Shown: positions 17,417 through 30,967, counted from the first letter of the stretch. The stretch is DNA of 64,000 nucleotides from Prostheceraeus crozeri (GCA_907163375.1 CAJQUW010016939.1:10001-74000); one strand, 5' to 3'. A program made the numbers and translations. Notes: a model not told the origin generated them from the sequence alone.

Positions 17417-17690
17417 CAACATGCCACAAGTGAAAAAATTCCTAAGTGTGAGAGCTCCAGTGTGGTGAAAATTTTGAAAAATTTAAAACTTCCGAATTTC
17501 GACCTGGGACCTTTACCAAAACATTTTTCATCAAATTTCACTGACTCGCCCCCCCTCCCCCCCTCGGTCAGAGAAATTTGATGAAAAATGTTTTGGTGAA
17601 GGTCCCAGGTCGAAATTCCACACTTTAGAAAATTTTCAAAATTTTACCCATACAAAGCCACTCTGACACTTAGGATTTTTTCAGGTGAGC
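17417..17690. repeat. Large inverted repeat at the start of the satellite
   Basis: About 130 bases before 17545 (GACCTGGGACC, ACATTTTTCATCAAATTTCACTGAC) are the reverse complement of the satellite monomer start after 17567. The ~20-base centre is C-rich (CGCCCCCCCTCCCCCCC). The DNA could fold into a long hairpin. Confidence 0.85.
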
Positions 17691-18870
17691 GAGCTCCGAC
17701 CTAAAATCTTGTAACCGCTCTAACTTTTGAACGAAGACAGATATGAACAAGCCGTTTCTTTCACTGAATTTGTCTCACTCTTAGCTTTCAAACGAGCTAT
17801 TGCACGACAAAATCCGTCCACTAGAAGCCAAGATCGAAGCTAGCTGTCCAGAGGGGGGGGGAGGTCAGTGAAATTTGATGAAAAATGTTTTGGTGACGGT
17901 CCCAGGTCGAAATTCCACACTTTGGAAAATTTTCAAAATTTTACCCATACAAAGCCACTCTGACACTTAGGATTTTTTCAGGTGAGCGAGCTCCGACCTA
18001 AAAATCTTGTAACCGCTCTAACTTTTGAACGGCTGGTCCGATTGACTCGCAACAAAAAATGTCGTCGAGCAGTTTTTTCTCCTCTTTCGAATGCAACTCG
18101 AACGAACAAAATCCGTTCACTAGAACCAAAGTTAGAAGATTGCTGTCCAGAGGGGGGGGGGAGGTCAGTGAAATTTGATGAAAAATGTTTTGGTGACGGT
18201 CCCAGGTCGAAATTCCACACTTTGGAAAATTTTCAAAATTTTACCCATACAAAGCCACTCTGACACTTAGGATTTTTTCAGGTGAGCGAGCTCCGACCTA
18301 AAATCTTGTAACCGCTCTAACTTTTGAACGGCTGGTCCGATTGACTCGCAACAAAAAATGTTGTCGAGCAGTTTTTTCTCCTCTTTCGAATGCAACTCGA
18401 ACGAACAAAATCCGTTCACTAGAACCAAAGTTAGAAGATTGCTGTCGGGGGGGGGGGGGTCAGTGAAATTTGATGAAAAACGTTTTGGTGACGGTCCCAG
18501 GTCGAAATTCCACACTTTGGAAAATTTTCAAAATTTTACCCATACAAAGCCACTCTGACACTTAGGATTTTTTCAGGTGAGCGAGCTCCGACCTAAAATC
18601 TTGTAACCGCTCTAACTTTTGAACGGCTGGTCCGATTGACTCGCAACAAAAAATGTTGTGGAGCAGTTTTTTCTCCTCTTTCGAATGCAACTCGAACGAA
18701 CAAAATCCGTTCACTAGAACCAAAGTTAGAAGATTGCTGTCGGGGGGGGGAGGTCAGTGAAATTTGATGAAAAATGTTTTGGTGTCGATCCCAGGTCGAA
18801 ATTCCACACTTTGGAAAATTTTCAAAATTTTACCCATACAAAGTCACTCTGACACTTAGGATTTTTTCAG
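17567..18870 (+). repeat. ~297-bp tandem satellite with poly-G tracts
   Basis: Monomers start (GTCAG.GAAATTTGATG) at 17567, 17864, 18164, 18459 and 18753, steps of 294-300 bp. The fifth is partial. Each full junction carries a run of 8-14 G, which explains most of the length variation. The monomers read as short open frames across TTTTGAACGGCTGGTCCGAT, but nothing suggests a real protein. Confidence 0.93.
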
Positions 18871-19110
18871 GTGAGCTACGACAGTCCACCCTCCCAACCT
18901 GGCCGGCACACCACGCCAACCTGGCCGGCACACCACGCCAACCTAGACACCACATCACCGCGCGCTATACGACGGTCGGCCAGAGGGGTGGGGGACGTCA
19001 GACCCGAAGCACCACGGCGGCCGACCACGACACTCTGCCGGTCCAGAGGGGGGGGACGTCAGCGACGGCGGCCATCTTGCGCTATCCAGAAGTGGAGTTT
19101 TACTTACTTC
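18871..19110 (+). repeat. GC-rich patch with 22-bp minisatellite
   Basis: AACCTGGCCGGCACACCACGCC is repeated about 2.3 times from 18896. A GC-rich stretch with two further CCAGAGGGG(T/G)GGG-type tracts follows. It replaces the end of the last satellite monomer. Confidence 0.75.
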
Positions 19111-19149
19111 TCTTAATGGAAAGACATTGAGGATGAAGTTTCTTCCCAA

Positions 19150-21544
19150 TCGATATATCCAGGCTATAAAGGGTTTTACAAAATTAAATTCAGGCTATTT
19201 ACGAAGAAATTATTTGATTTATTAATTCAACCTTTCAAGAGTTGAGCTTCGCCATCTCGGTACTGTTTTGAAGGGAGAAATGATGATAATATAAAGAAAG
19301 CAAAACTGTGCCACCTAATTGATACAGGAGTGTGCTGCAGGGCTGTTGAACATTGATGGAATTGACTAAAAGACAATTGCTGATGAGCACGGTGTCGATC
19401 ATACTTCAATGATTCGAGCGAAAAGACTTGACGTCATTTCGGGGTGTGATTTGCGCTAAGAACGTCATCATCGAATTCAGACTGGACAGGAGGACTGATC
19501 TTCGTGACCTAGGCACTGACTTTCTAAACCGCTCCTCCGATTAGCCCTATGCCAATGAGTCCCTCCAAAATATCTCATGCACTGATCTGTCTTGTATTCT
19601 ACCCTTGAATTGAGTGACGATGTCAACCTGAATAGAGGTGCAAGGCAATTTCCTTCATTTCATAATCCAAATCTTGTATACGACTGCTTTTTAAGATAAT
19701 AAAAATAATAATAATCATAAAAGCGTTTACTCACGACAGAATGGCAATCTATCAGCACAGTGTGAGAAGTTACCTGATCGACTCAACTTCTCTGTTTTGT
19801 GACCTTTCAATAGTTGGCAGAGTGGGGCTTCCTCGCTAGCGAAGCCTCCATCTTCAACACAGGCCTATTGTGTTCTTATCATTCTCCTGTATTGCTAACA
19901 ATCACAGTGTATTCCTGTCACCCTCACTAGTTGTCTACCAGACACTCGTCATCGCCATCATTTTTAGTCATCATTAAGGAAGAAATCTATACTTGATCTG
20001 GAAACCCCACTCAGCTGTCACCGTTCGCGGCGGCTTCAGTCAGCCTACTCATGATCGGTTGAGATGGTAAAGCGCATCCTAATACAAATACAAGTAAGTT
20101 CTCAAATGCCTCAATCGAAAAGTGAGAACATAAACCGATTAGCGGCATTTTTATTATTGCGCAGCAGGTATTTATCACGACTACCTAACAGCTATCTTCG
20201 TGTAAAATACCAGATGACTGCTGAATGCATAATTAAGTAAGTAGGGTGACCGGGGTGCTATATGTGAAAAACCGTATGTGATTACACCTTTGCTGCAGAA
20301 AGCCAGCACTGTGTGGTCGCCGTGGCTCACTGCCTCCCTGTCACTGAAGAGACGACGACCAGACTCCACCGGTTTTGCTTTCGCTATACTCTATCGGTTC
20401 TTCATCAATTATGGATTCTATGCATGTTCTAGTATGAGATCATAGTATGAGGAACCAACCCGGCTCGTTTTGACTAAGAAAAATGTCGGGTTATAACATC
20501 TCGGAAATATGAGATTTTACAAATTTCGTGCATTTTTGTAGATAAAAAACTCGCGTGTATTTCATTTAATGTTTATCATCGAATTCATTTCCAGTCATGA
20601 TGTCGGCAATTCACACATAGATTGCAATGAGTTGCTAGTTTCATCGAACAGTAGGCCTATATTTAGAACCTTACTTAACTGACGCATTTTTCAGTTAGGA
20701 TATAGCTAGTCTCCCTCATTGTTGCAAGTCAGCCCGCTCCGCAAGCCCGCATATTCTCATCACGATATTAGGATTTGCTCTTTATCTACGTATATAAGCT
20801 TGAACATATCTCCGATTTGCATTTGTACTTTCCCCAATCCAATCCGACCAGGACGCTTTCGTATATGTGGATCAATACTGCACTCAATATAAACTTAAGA
20901 CAAAACAAGAGAAAAATGTCTAAGTCTTAGAGAGTAAATGTTTAAGTCTGCGAATGTTCATGAAATAGAATCTGACTGGGTCCAGTGTTCTTTGGATTTG
21001 TGAAATTCATCATTTATCTGGAAAAACTGAGATAATTGTGATATTTCGTGAGTTTCTGTTTTATCTCACTTATAAGTCAGTTTTCCATTATTATTTTAAT
21101 GCTAGTTTTAGCATTACTGGAGAACGTGATTGATCCTTGTTGTTCACAGAATTTCCACCACTGATGCATCAGAGTCTCATAAATGAGGTTAGGAATTCAC
21201 TGGATTTTAAAAAAAGTATTAGCAGTAAATCAATTTATCATGAATGAGCAAAATGATAGTAGCAGATCCTCTATGTTTATTAAATTGTCTCTACCATAAA
21301 AAAATTTTCACGCCTCTTCATTGCATCAGTATTGTAATTGGTCAAGGAAACTATTGTGTGAGAGCTGATTCCACAGCTGCACCGTGAGACCAAAAGCATT
21401 TCGAGCGACTCACTGTGCATGAGCGTTCTAAGGTCACATAGTATGTCAGTGCGATAACTTTGCATGTGCTTCTCGAGACCATCTTCGACTTGAAAATGCA
21501 CTCATTTATTGCAGAACTGCTTCTGCCAAGGCAGTGTATACATA
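19150..21544. other. AT-rich non-coding, nothing recognised
   Basis: No coherent open frame, RNA gene or transposon ends seen. Confidence 0.5.
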
Positions 21545-21736
21545 TGGCCTCAGCCACACTGCGAGCTTTTCCAAGCGTTTCCGAGAAAAGCGTTTTTCAG
21601 AAAATATAAAGTCACCATTGCAACAGTTGTAGCCTGCCACACACCAAGCAAAGCAAACCAGAGCGATTAGTAGCTTGCGGACATACGTTTGCTCTAGACG
21701 CTCGTGTTTGCTTTGCTTTCAGTGTGACTGAGGCCA
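21545..21736. mobile_element. MITE-like element with 17-bp inverted repeats
   Basis: TGGCCTCAGCCACACTG at 21545 and its near-perfect complement CAGTGTGACTGAGGCCA ending at 21736 bound a 192-bp non-coding segment. No clear target duplication is visible, so the superfamily is not assigned. Confidence 0.55.
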
Positions 21737-24700
21737 AAGAGACTACGTTTAGATGCTTCCGTCTGACCGAGAGCTGCTACAGTTGCGATTCCACTACCTT
21801 TGAACGCGTAATCACTGCACTGTAGATTCGACTAGCTCCGATCGCTATACTTTCCTATGCGCCGTAGACATGACTTATGTCGATGTGGCCTCAAAAATTT
21901 TTGATTGGAAAACAATATCAATCTTTGCAACGATTCAAGCACACAGCGCTTTTTTTGAAGTTGGATAACGGTTTATTGCACCGAAAACAATAATGTATTT
22001 CATAACGTTGAGAATGAACACATTTTTGCTCTATATTTTAGTCCTAAAGTTCTGGGATTTCAAGAAGGACATGCCAACAGTCAGAGTCATGTAAGAACGT
22101 AGAAATTTAAGAAAGACTTGGCGCAAATACACAAAGCATATTTACTATCGACTAAGTGAAATCATCAGAGACAAGGTGAATTTCATTCAGGTCATATTTT
22201 GTACAAATGCTGTGCATTAGGGTGTTAGTGAGACCTGTTGAGGTACAGTATTACTAATCACATTATTCCCTAACGTAGAAGGTCCTTTGTTGGTTCTCTG
22301 CGGCAAGCATCATCACGAAACTTTCCTACTATGTTTATGTACATTATGAGAAACGGATTGCACTTAATTGAGTGGAATTGACATTTCTTGAAAATGATGT
22401 CAATTTTTTCGAAAACAAATTCAAAAGGGATATATCACTTTGATTATTGGTGCTTTCATCCAAAGCGGGTTAATTCACCATGATTTCTACCAGGACGGAG
22501 GTGTCGACGAGGTTTAAATAGTTCCAAGCTGTCAGCATCAGTGCGGTGACAGCGAACTCAGCAACTTGATGACCATCTTGCCATCTTTGTATATATACAA
22601 TAACTGGAGCTGTAGCAAAAGAACGACAAAAATTTCTGTCAGGCTACACTCCGTTTTTATAAACATTGCTGAAGACAGCTTGAAGTGATTAATAATCATC
22701 AGTAGTTATGAATATAATTGAATGCTATTTACATTTGGATTACTCGAGCTTTTTTGTTTTATTAAGTTGATGACCCTTTACTAATCAATAATGAAAATAG
22801 AAGAAATAAATGTAGTGAAATGTATCTGAAAAATATATTTCGAAAAATCTCATATTAGATCAGCAAGATATACACAATAGTTGCATCTAAAAATGTCCTA
22901 CTGATAAACTTGAATACCATGCTATGGGTAAAATGTGAAAATTTAGTTATCACATTGTAACAATCTTGATGCTGAAGAAATGTGTGGAATTTAAATATAC
23001 AAATAAAGAAACTATTTGGATTCATTCAAGATCTGCCAGCCAATTACCGGTAATTTAAATTAAATCAACATAAGATAGTAATAACATCATTATCGTTTGG
23101 TTATTCCTATTTATACTCTGGAATTAGTTCACTTGTAATTGAATTCAGCAACATGTAACATCATAAATCCTTTTGTCTCCATCGAGTTCCACAGTCGAAT
23201 TGATTAATGTCACTCTTGATTTCTTTCAAAGTGACTTCATTTTTGTAAATTCAATTATTTTTTTTGAAGTCAATTTCACGAATGATATTCGATGTCATCA
23301 TTGAAATCACTTCTTCACTAGCCAAAGTTTATAGGTCATTCTTGAAATCCAAGGCATTTTAAATACTATATGTTCTCCGTCGTTTTGGCGGACTTGCATG
23401 GCAGCATAGAGTGAGACCCCATCTTTGAGACACTATATTAACAATCGATTATAGTGTGAAATTATGAATTATGCCCTTAACTGCTGTCGCAAGAGAATCT
23501 CATTTCTTTGATTGAATCCGCGAAATAATGCGAAATTTAATAACCTGTTGTGCCACATTTCACGATCTTTGACAGGAAAGTTCTAGATACAAACTACATG
23601 TAGAATTAAGGAATGAAATAGCCCTCGAAACTATTTTTGCCATCGCTCTTCATTTAACAGATTCGTATCAATCAAACTCTGGTTGTTGACAAACAGTGAG
23701 ATGTTAAGCGTAAACTTTTGAGTAAACATAAAGTTTAAATTGCTGCTTTTGTGAAGTCGCTCGCACACGCGGTCCGTATCGCGAGTATTCCTACCTAGCT
23801 ATGTTGCAGTAGCAAGGTAAAGAAAAAACTTGTCGATTGAATACTATTGTCACACATGCATTATTTTAGCGCACTAAACAGAGTAGCTTGAGCAGTAAAA
23901 GGTTGACTTCATGCGCGTGCCATCCACTTGCAATTCTTACTTTCGACCAAGAAATGATAAACTTGATGAAGAAATGATGTTTTCTAGTTACTTTGGCCTC
24001 TTGATTTGATACAGCTTGGAACAGTATAGCCCCGCATGCCATTCTTTGGGAAAATGCCATATTTCTTGACTGCGATTAGCATTTTATGACAAAATGTCCT
24101 GATATTAATTAAGATTACATGTTTTACTACTTCTCGAATACATCCTAATAAATATATGTTACGAGCATGTTTCACATGCTCATTCAATAATTAGAAGCGA
24201 CACATTTTTTTACATTGTAGATCGAAAATGCTATATAGTTAAAATTGAATTGAACGGATTTCCAAAAGGAGTAGAAGCCTTTTTACATTTTCTTGAGAAA
24301 TTGCATGCTGGTAGGTGTTGTCGTTTTTCGACAGTACAGGAGTTTTTATTTACTTTGCACTTACATCTCTACCGAGATTCAAACTGTAGATAGAATATTA
24401 AGATATCGAGACTTGCGACCTCTATGAGACTTTGTTTAATTTTTGAAACCAGTGATGCAAGATAACAACAAGGCTGAAATATGAATGCATAATGTATGTT
24501 GTCGAACAAAGCGACCAGATCCATACTGATTTTCACATTCGGGTTCTGTTCGACTTAGTTCGTGAAGACAAAATTTCCAAGTCGAGTGCGGTCGGATTTG
24601 GTCGCTGCACACACATCTCTGCTAGCAAACCCATTTTAGCAAATCATAATGAAAATATTGGTTTAGAAGATTATTCTCTTGCTTTCTATAACTCTACGCT

Positions 24701-27700
24701 AATGTGGACTTGATTTTTTGCCTATGATGCAGTACTACCGGTGTGTTGAATTCAAACTGATGATGACTACCAAGAAGTAATCATCAGTTATTATTTTAAA
24801 AATTTTTAAGACTGAACAATCCATTAAAGACATACAGGTGAAGATTCTTCTCAACACAAAGACAAAACGGAATGTGGGTGACATCGTCTTCATGAAATAA
24901 TGTGCTTTGGAACAAATATTCAGTGACGCATTTAGTTTACGATGACCTACAAAACTTAATGCGTCAATTAGAACTGAGGGAATCGGTACGTGACGTTATA
25001 AAAAGAGATCACCATTTGTAAGATTGACGTAGTAAATTATGGAATGAAATGTTGATATCATTGTTAAGGTTGCACTGTCAGAAATACAATGATACCATCG
25101 GTTGTTTAGAACCCCATGGTTTAGAATACATACCAGTAACACGACTTTCAGCAGATATAGCAAGTGATGCTTGCAATGAATTTATTTATTTCCTCTTCTA
25201 CTAGATAAAAACATATTCTGAATTTTGGGTAGAAGATTGTACTCATCATTCACTATATTTTGTGAAATATTATAACGATAAACGGCTTGCTTGTATTTTG
25301 ACTCCCGAAGCATTTTGACTAAATATGTCTATTGCATTGAAATATTTGAAATATTATTCATCAGGGCCAGTGAGTTGTTTGAGAACTGGAAAGAAATTCC
25401 TCCCTTCTTAGTTTTGTCAGTCGAATTTTTTTGTGGGGGAGGGGGGCGGAAGGGACATCAGAACTTCGTCTCAAGTAAAACCGTACATTGATAATAATTT
25501 CGAGTGACTTTCCTTACCGAGCGAATTAGCCATTCGGCTTTCATGAGAGAATAAAGTATCTTAGAGATCATTTTTGTACTTTCGTTGAATGCTCATTGAA
25601 ATTGTAGCTTGCATGTATTTTGATTTTGATTATTAACTTTAATTGACTGTAATCTCTAATTTTTAGTTATGATTTGATTATTAGATTTTCCTTTTCTGCT
25701 TACTCGCATGTTAAACATTTAGTTCACTTGAAAATAGAATGAAACAAAACATCATATATATTTTGTTATATTTTCCACACAAATATTGACGTTTCACATT
25801 GTCGTTGAATCATTTTCGAACATGCAATTACAGTGTAAATTGAACTTTGATTCCTGAGGGATATTATAGAATTACTTGAACGAATTTTTGATTTTTTTTA
25901 AACTCGTGCACATCTTCCGAAGTCTTCCGTGTCTTTCCTTTGGTTAAGCGCCTTTAGTCTTACTTTAACATATCGAATCAACCCTTGCTCATACATACTA
26001 TAACGAATTACATGGTCATTAAGGAGGAATCGGAACTTTAAACGTGAGCAATTCTGAAATTTCAAGAGGAGGCATTTTTATACATTTTTCATCAAAACAA
26101 GGGAATGAATGCTAGTAAAGAAAATCGACGCAAGCACGCAAGCCTAGATGAAATGAGATGAAAGTTAGCGCATGCTTCGCTTACATGCTCTCTAAATTTG
26201 AAATGAAACAGATGCCTTTTAAGAAGCTTGACCTACTTCATGTATATTTTCAATGAAGATTAGAGTGAATGACCTGGAACTCTGGCACACAAACACATCG
26301 TTGTGATTTTTGAAATGTAGTACATATAGCTTGCCCCCTAGCTTTTCTGTGTCAGGTATTTCTTAGATGTTACCTTCCTTGATTCGCTAACTGGTGTGAT
26401 GCAAATGTAGTCAACGCAACTGAGATGAAATTCATTGATTAATTGCACTGCTGACTAAGCCATTCGACTATGAAATGAGAGCCTTCAGCTGAGTGAATGT
26501 CCGATCGAATGACCTCCCTTCACACACTGGTGAGAGAATCCTAGGGCGTCTCCACCCAACCAAAGCAGGATTGAAGTAAAGGCATGAATACATTTTATAT
26601 GACCATGTCATCGTTATCATAATTGTTTGAGATGTGATGTTGGTCGTTGCATCGTTTCTGAATGGATGTGAATAGTTCGAACGAAGTGAAAATAATAAAT
26701 TCCTTCGCATGCAGTTAGCTAGATTCTTTGGTAGTATATTTCTAGTAGTACATTTTTTAGTAGTATAATTCGTTCCAAAAAGCATATTTCACGCACTTAG
26801 CATTATTATTATTATTGGTTTCCTTTTCCTGTCATGAAACAGTAATTACTGAAACTATCTCGTCACACGTGTGCCCAATTCATTTACAACATCGTCCGCA
26901 TGAGCGTAAGCAGTTGGTGTATAAAACATCTTTTCATGAAACAGTCCATTGCAATTGTTTAATAGTTTCGAATTTTTGGCAAGGCGCACCTGGCTGTTAC
27001 TACCTTCAAATAATAACTGATTAACTTTTTTTCACCGAAAACGTTGATGATGCCCTATTCGAGTTCCTGTCACTGCTGTTAAACTTCTGGTCGACCAACT
27101 CGAATGTGGAGAGATTTTTGTTATTGGTTGTTCCCTATCAGCCACCAGCAAGTCATGAAGCCGATATGTTCAGCTCGACAATTTCAACTAATAAAACTTA
27201 GAGCTTTTCGTAGCTTACAAATTTGAAAATTTAAAGGTAGGCATATAACACAGTAAATGGAAAGCGTCTGATATTAAGACCTGCAAGATAATTGTTGACT
27301 TATGATAACGTTTCATGTAAAACTAGTCTAATCTTTTGCATCTTGTCATAATGCAGTTGACATAATGATTATATAAAAGCACAGAAATTGCATTAGTCCC
27401 TAAATTCATCAATTTCCTTAACCTTCATACAAAGTCAGACTCATCACAGGTGCAAAACAAGCAAGTATCGGAGTAGCTTATAAAGTCACTACATTAAAGT
27501 AATCGTAAAGAGAATGGAAGCTTAAATTGATGCGACTGACAGCTCACCACATACCTAGAGAATTTTTTAGGCACTCCCATTCCTCATAGGCAATGCAGTC
27601 AATAAAAACCAATTTACATGCAGTTTCATGCAAATCCTTTGATTATGGCACTCTATCATCCGTACATATACTGTTACTGTAGAGAGTTTGATTTGATTAT

Positions 27701-28005
27701 TTATACATCACCATCGCCCTTTACTCCTTGATGATATCCATTAAGTCTTTATTCGATTCCATCATCGAGATCAACCTTTCCATAATGCTCTGCAATTGAT
27801 GAGTGTTAATCAGGTATTTCTAGATGTGAGTGTTATGACATAGAGCTGTGATAAGAATTCTGTTCAAAAGACTCGTAAAGTAAGCAGTTCTTTACTATAA
27901 CTGTGTCGTCACTCAATGCGTTCTCTTTACTTCTAGCACACTTAACGTCGGTCCGCTAATTCAGAGATCGGAACAGGAAGCCTTAATTGTGTCATTTGTC
28001 GCACG
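21737..28005. other. AT-rich non-coding, nothing supportable
   Basis: Frames are short and stop-rich. A hAT-like string (NSNVERFLL) near 27105 is too isolated to annotate. Confidence 0.5.
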
Positions 28006-28261
28006 CATAGAAATAAACTGTTTATCTGAAGTTCGCTAGAATGGAAATTGACTCAGGGTCGCGGCACATCCGGGGGAACTAAGTTGGGGCATGAATAACC
28101 AATGAAAAGCTTCGATTTACTCATGTGACTGATTCTAACCCAATGATACAGACGTTGGCAGGTGCATCTAAGTGAAAATGCGTGCGATTTATGTGCCGTT
28201 ATTGTGCATTGCATGAAGCTTAATTTCCATTCTAGAGGTTTTATTGTTGTCAATTTCTATG
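28006..28261. mobile_element. hAT MITE, copy A
   Basis: 256 bp. Ends are CATAGAAAT and ATTTCTATG. The flanking 8-bp target duplication GTCGCACG (27998-28005 and 28262-28269) is perfect. Imperfect inner inverted repeats include CTAGAATGGAA near each end. An 8-bp duplication with ends beginning CA is the hAT signature. No coding capacity. Two relatives occur in this window. Confidence 0.92.
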
Positions 28262-28468
28262 GTCGCACGATTTAACAATAATGATAACCATAACTTTATT
28301 TGCTTCACAAGGCCATAGAAGCAATCAGTGAACACATAACATTATAAAAATTGTCCGTTTACATGACAAAATAGCGTATGAGAATAAGTTGAAGAAAAGA
28401 AGTTTCTCCAAAGTCGACGTTAAGAATAATCGCAGTACCTAACTAAAGAGGTTGACATTCACTTAGTT

Positions 28469-28837
28469 CTAGCGAATGGACGTTGAAGTGTATTTGAGGA
28501 GCGAGTGCAGGATTCGGCTCTCGTTTGGATGATCGCTGAATGTTTCAACCATTCGATAAAATTTCGAACAGATTCTGTCTGCAGCATACGTGAACGGTGG
28601 AAATTTAGCACTGTCTGTCCCCATGATTTTGAAACATCTTTCAAATCGGAGGATGGTGGTTGTGGGCCTGGAGGGCATGTTGCAGAAAGTAGGGTATGCG
28701 TAGAGAAGCAGCGATCGAATCCATACAACGCATGCTTGATGCATGATGGAAGGAGGACAATTCGATCTACGCAAGTTACACAGCACGAAGATTCTCTTCC
28801 TTGCTTTGTTGATTGCAGTCTTGATGTGTAGGTCCAT
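28469..28837 (-). pseudogene. LINE RT thumb region
   Basis: HIKTAINKARKRIFVLCNLR, CPPSIMHQACVVWIRSLLLYAYP and a later FKIMG match the thumb and C-terminal domain of CR1-type reverse transcriptases. A second frame (28459-28842) carries the preceding SSDMKWT, so at least one frameshift lies between them. Confidence 0.75.
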
Positions 28838-28996
28838 TTCATGTCTGAGCTGAACGCAACGCCGAGTAGTTGTAGGCTAGACTTTTACTGGAGAAAATAT
28901 CCATGGGAGCACTTGACAGGGAAGAGTGTCAAGCCTTTCTTCGATGTAATGTCCATCGTTCGGCACTTCGAGTAGTTGATCGGCAGTTTGTTGCTA

Positions 28997-30286
28997 CAGA
29001 TTGTTTCATAAAAAATGGATCACCCTTAAACATCGCCTTAACTTCAACTTTGTCTAACTCCGCCAAACTTAAACGAATTTCTCTGAAATTTGGAAGATAT
29101 GTCAGTTGTGCTTACTAATATCATTGTTGTTAATTTCAAGCATGAATATTGAGTTGTTTTCTTGTTATAGATAAAAAAAGTAGTAGATAATTTGATCTTC
29201 ATTTAGCAATGTTACACAAAATCATACCTCACTCTTATAAAAATACATTTGTTTCCTTTGTTATGTAATATGTTGTTCTACAAGCCAAAAGCTATCAGGC
29301 AAAACAAAAATAGAGAAAATCGGTCAATCAGAGTCAGCATAGCACCATTATTCATCAACAATAATGTAACTGCTACATGTGGTTAGCTGGACTTCATGTT
29401 CCATAGATTCCTGACTTCGTTGCGGTGGTGTTGGCAGCACTCCTGATTGCTTTCAGCTAGAAATCTATCTCTTACCGGTTGAAAACAATACAAAGCACAA
29501 ATGAACAATAACGAGATCGCATTCACAAAAGGCAAAGTGTCAGCCTTGCTAGAACTAGGGTTTTCTTTGCGAGCTACAAGCAAGCGACTAAATGTCCCTT
29601 ACACAAATGTGTATCGATGGCATAATGATGATTTTCGACTCTGTCGTAAAGAGGGCTCTGGCCGTCCACGCAAAACATCCAAACGTAGAGACCGCCTAAT
29701 TTTGAGATTTGTTAAAGTTGATCCAAGTCTCTCGTAACTGAGATGGCCAATGGCCGCTCTGAACTTCACATACAGCAAGGAACCATGAATCCATGAATTT
29801 GTGATCCATCGACTTGGTTATTTATGGATGATCATGCTACGTGTCACAGGAGTAGTAGAGTCAACTTATGCAAGTCTCAATTAGGGCTTAGGACATTATC
29901 TTGGCCAGCTCGTTCTCCTGACCTGAATCCCATAGAAAATTTATGGAGTATTCTAAAACGTAATGTTCGTCGTTCACTGCTACCTACAGATGGCGTATCA
30001 CAACTTACGTCACTGTTAAAAAGAGAGTGGAGAAAGTTAGATCAGTCAAAAATCAACGATATCATCGAATCAATGCCTAGACGAATTGGTAATGTCATTG
30101 ACAATTAGGGTAGGGCCACAAAATATTAGCTTCTTAAGAAACGTTACTTTATCATAGCTTATCAGATTATATAAGGACATTTAAATATATTAGGGACATG
30201 AAATAACATGAAAAATGCTTTCTGTATCATACTTATGTTTTATTTAGTCAAATTTTAGGATGATCCACTTTTTATGAAACGGACTG
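28997..30286 (+). mobile_element. Tc1-like element with TA target duplication
   Basis: Ends are CAG(A/T)..GTTTCATAAAAA(A/G)TGGATCA(C/T)CCT in inverted orientation, each flanked by TA (28995-28996 and 30287-30288). Length 1290 bp. It carries a decayed transposase on the + strand and sits inside a LINE reverse-transcriptase coding region, so it is younger than that LINE. Confidence 0.92.
29501..30108 (+). pseudogene. Tc1-like transposase, internally deleted
   Basis: The first frame (29501-29737) is the paired-like DNA-binding region: a helix-turn-helix (LGFSLRATSKRLNVPYTNVYRW) and the GRPRKTS hook. The second (29824-30108) starts at the second catalytic Asp region (FMDDHATCHRS) and includes LSWPARSPDLNPIENLWSIL with the third acidic residue. 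The stretch holding the first catalytic Asp is missing, leaving only ~90 bases between the two parts. The protein cannot be active. Confidence 0.87.
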
Positions 30287-30288
30287 TA

Positions 30289-30705
30289 TTAGTACCAACT
30301 GACTAAGCCGTCCCATTCGTCTTGAAGATGATTTTCATATCCATCTCTCACAAAATGGAGGTACGTAATGTTGTCAGCGCATTTGACGACGAGAGTATTG
30401 CTTGCTTGATTTCTTATGTTGTTGGTTGCAAGGCAGAAGAGTATAGGTCCTGAAACGCTCCCTTGTTGGATTCCGCTGGTCGAGAGTGTCCATGTTGATG
30501 ACCTGCCGTTAACGCGCACTTTTTGTCGCCTGTCACTTAAGAAGCTGCTGATCCAGTGGATGGTCGGGAATGGGAAGTTGAATCTCAGAGCAGCTTCGAT
30601 AATAGAGGCGTGTGATAATCGATAGTCACTAATCTTACACCTCCGGGCGTTGAATGTAAGAACCTGATTATTCGATAGTAAATCTGTGTCCGATGCTGGC
30701 AGCAA
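30289..30705 (-). pseudogene. LINE RT palm region
   Basis: Contains the region before RT motif B (HWISSFLSDRRQKVRVNGRS), the SGIQQGSVSGPILF block (usual SGVPQGSVLGPLLF) and KCADNITYLH at the catalytic YADD site, a substitution that should abolish activity. The Tc1-like element begins just downstream. Confidence 0.8.
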
Positions 30706-30967
30706 TAGTGTCCAGAGATGGTTGGAAATTGGGGATGGTGGGATTGCTGTTATCTACTTGGAAGTTTGAGGCGAAATAGTTGTTGAACAGTTCACAGTCG
30801 AAGATTTCTTTGAACTTGAATTCGGCCGCTTGGAGTATCTGCCAACCGATCGAAGTGATACAAGTAATGCACTCGTCGTCGCGTTGTTGATTTGACCAAA
30901 ATGAACCGGCACATGAATTGAAAAACCCGCTCTCAAAAAGACATAACTTATCACATAAACTTATCAA

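Larger units (their letters stand above)
28280..30967 (-). mobile_element. CR1-group-like LINE fragment, split by a Tc1-like element
   Basis: On the - strand, RT pieces appear in correct order on both sides of 28997-30286: a pre-RT segment (LFNNYFASNFQ), fingers/palm (IHWISSFLSDRRQKVRVNG, SGIQQGSVSGPILF), then, beyond the insertion, INYSKCRTMD, SLQLLGVAFSSDMKWT and the thumb (KARKRIFVLCNLRRSNCPPS). The catalytic YADD position reads CADN. Frameshifts occur in both halves. The 3' end lies near 28280, next to MITE copy A. It is 5'-truncated and inactive. Confidence 0.85.

Noticed and set aside
17567-18870. CRISPR-like regular array
   Set aside because: Monomers are ~297 bp and contiguous, without short repeats and unique spacers; the window is eukaryotic.
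17978-19130. Open frames across the satellite
   Set aside because: They follow the monomer repeat and the poly-G junctions; similar frames recur in each unit on both strands.
26468-27200. Possible coding sequence with a hAT-like NSNVERFLL string
   Set aside because: The match is one short string without neighbouring motifs or element ends.
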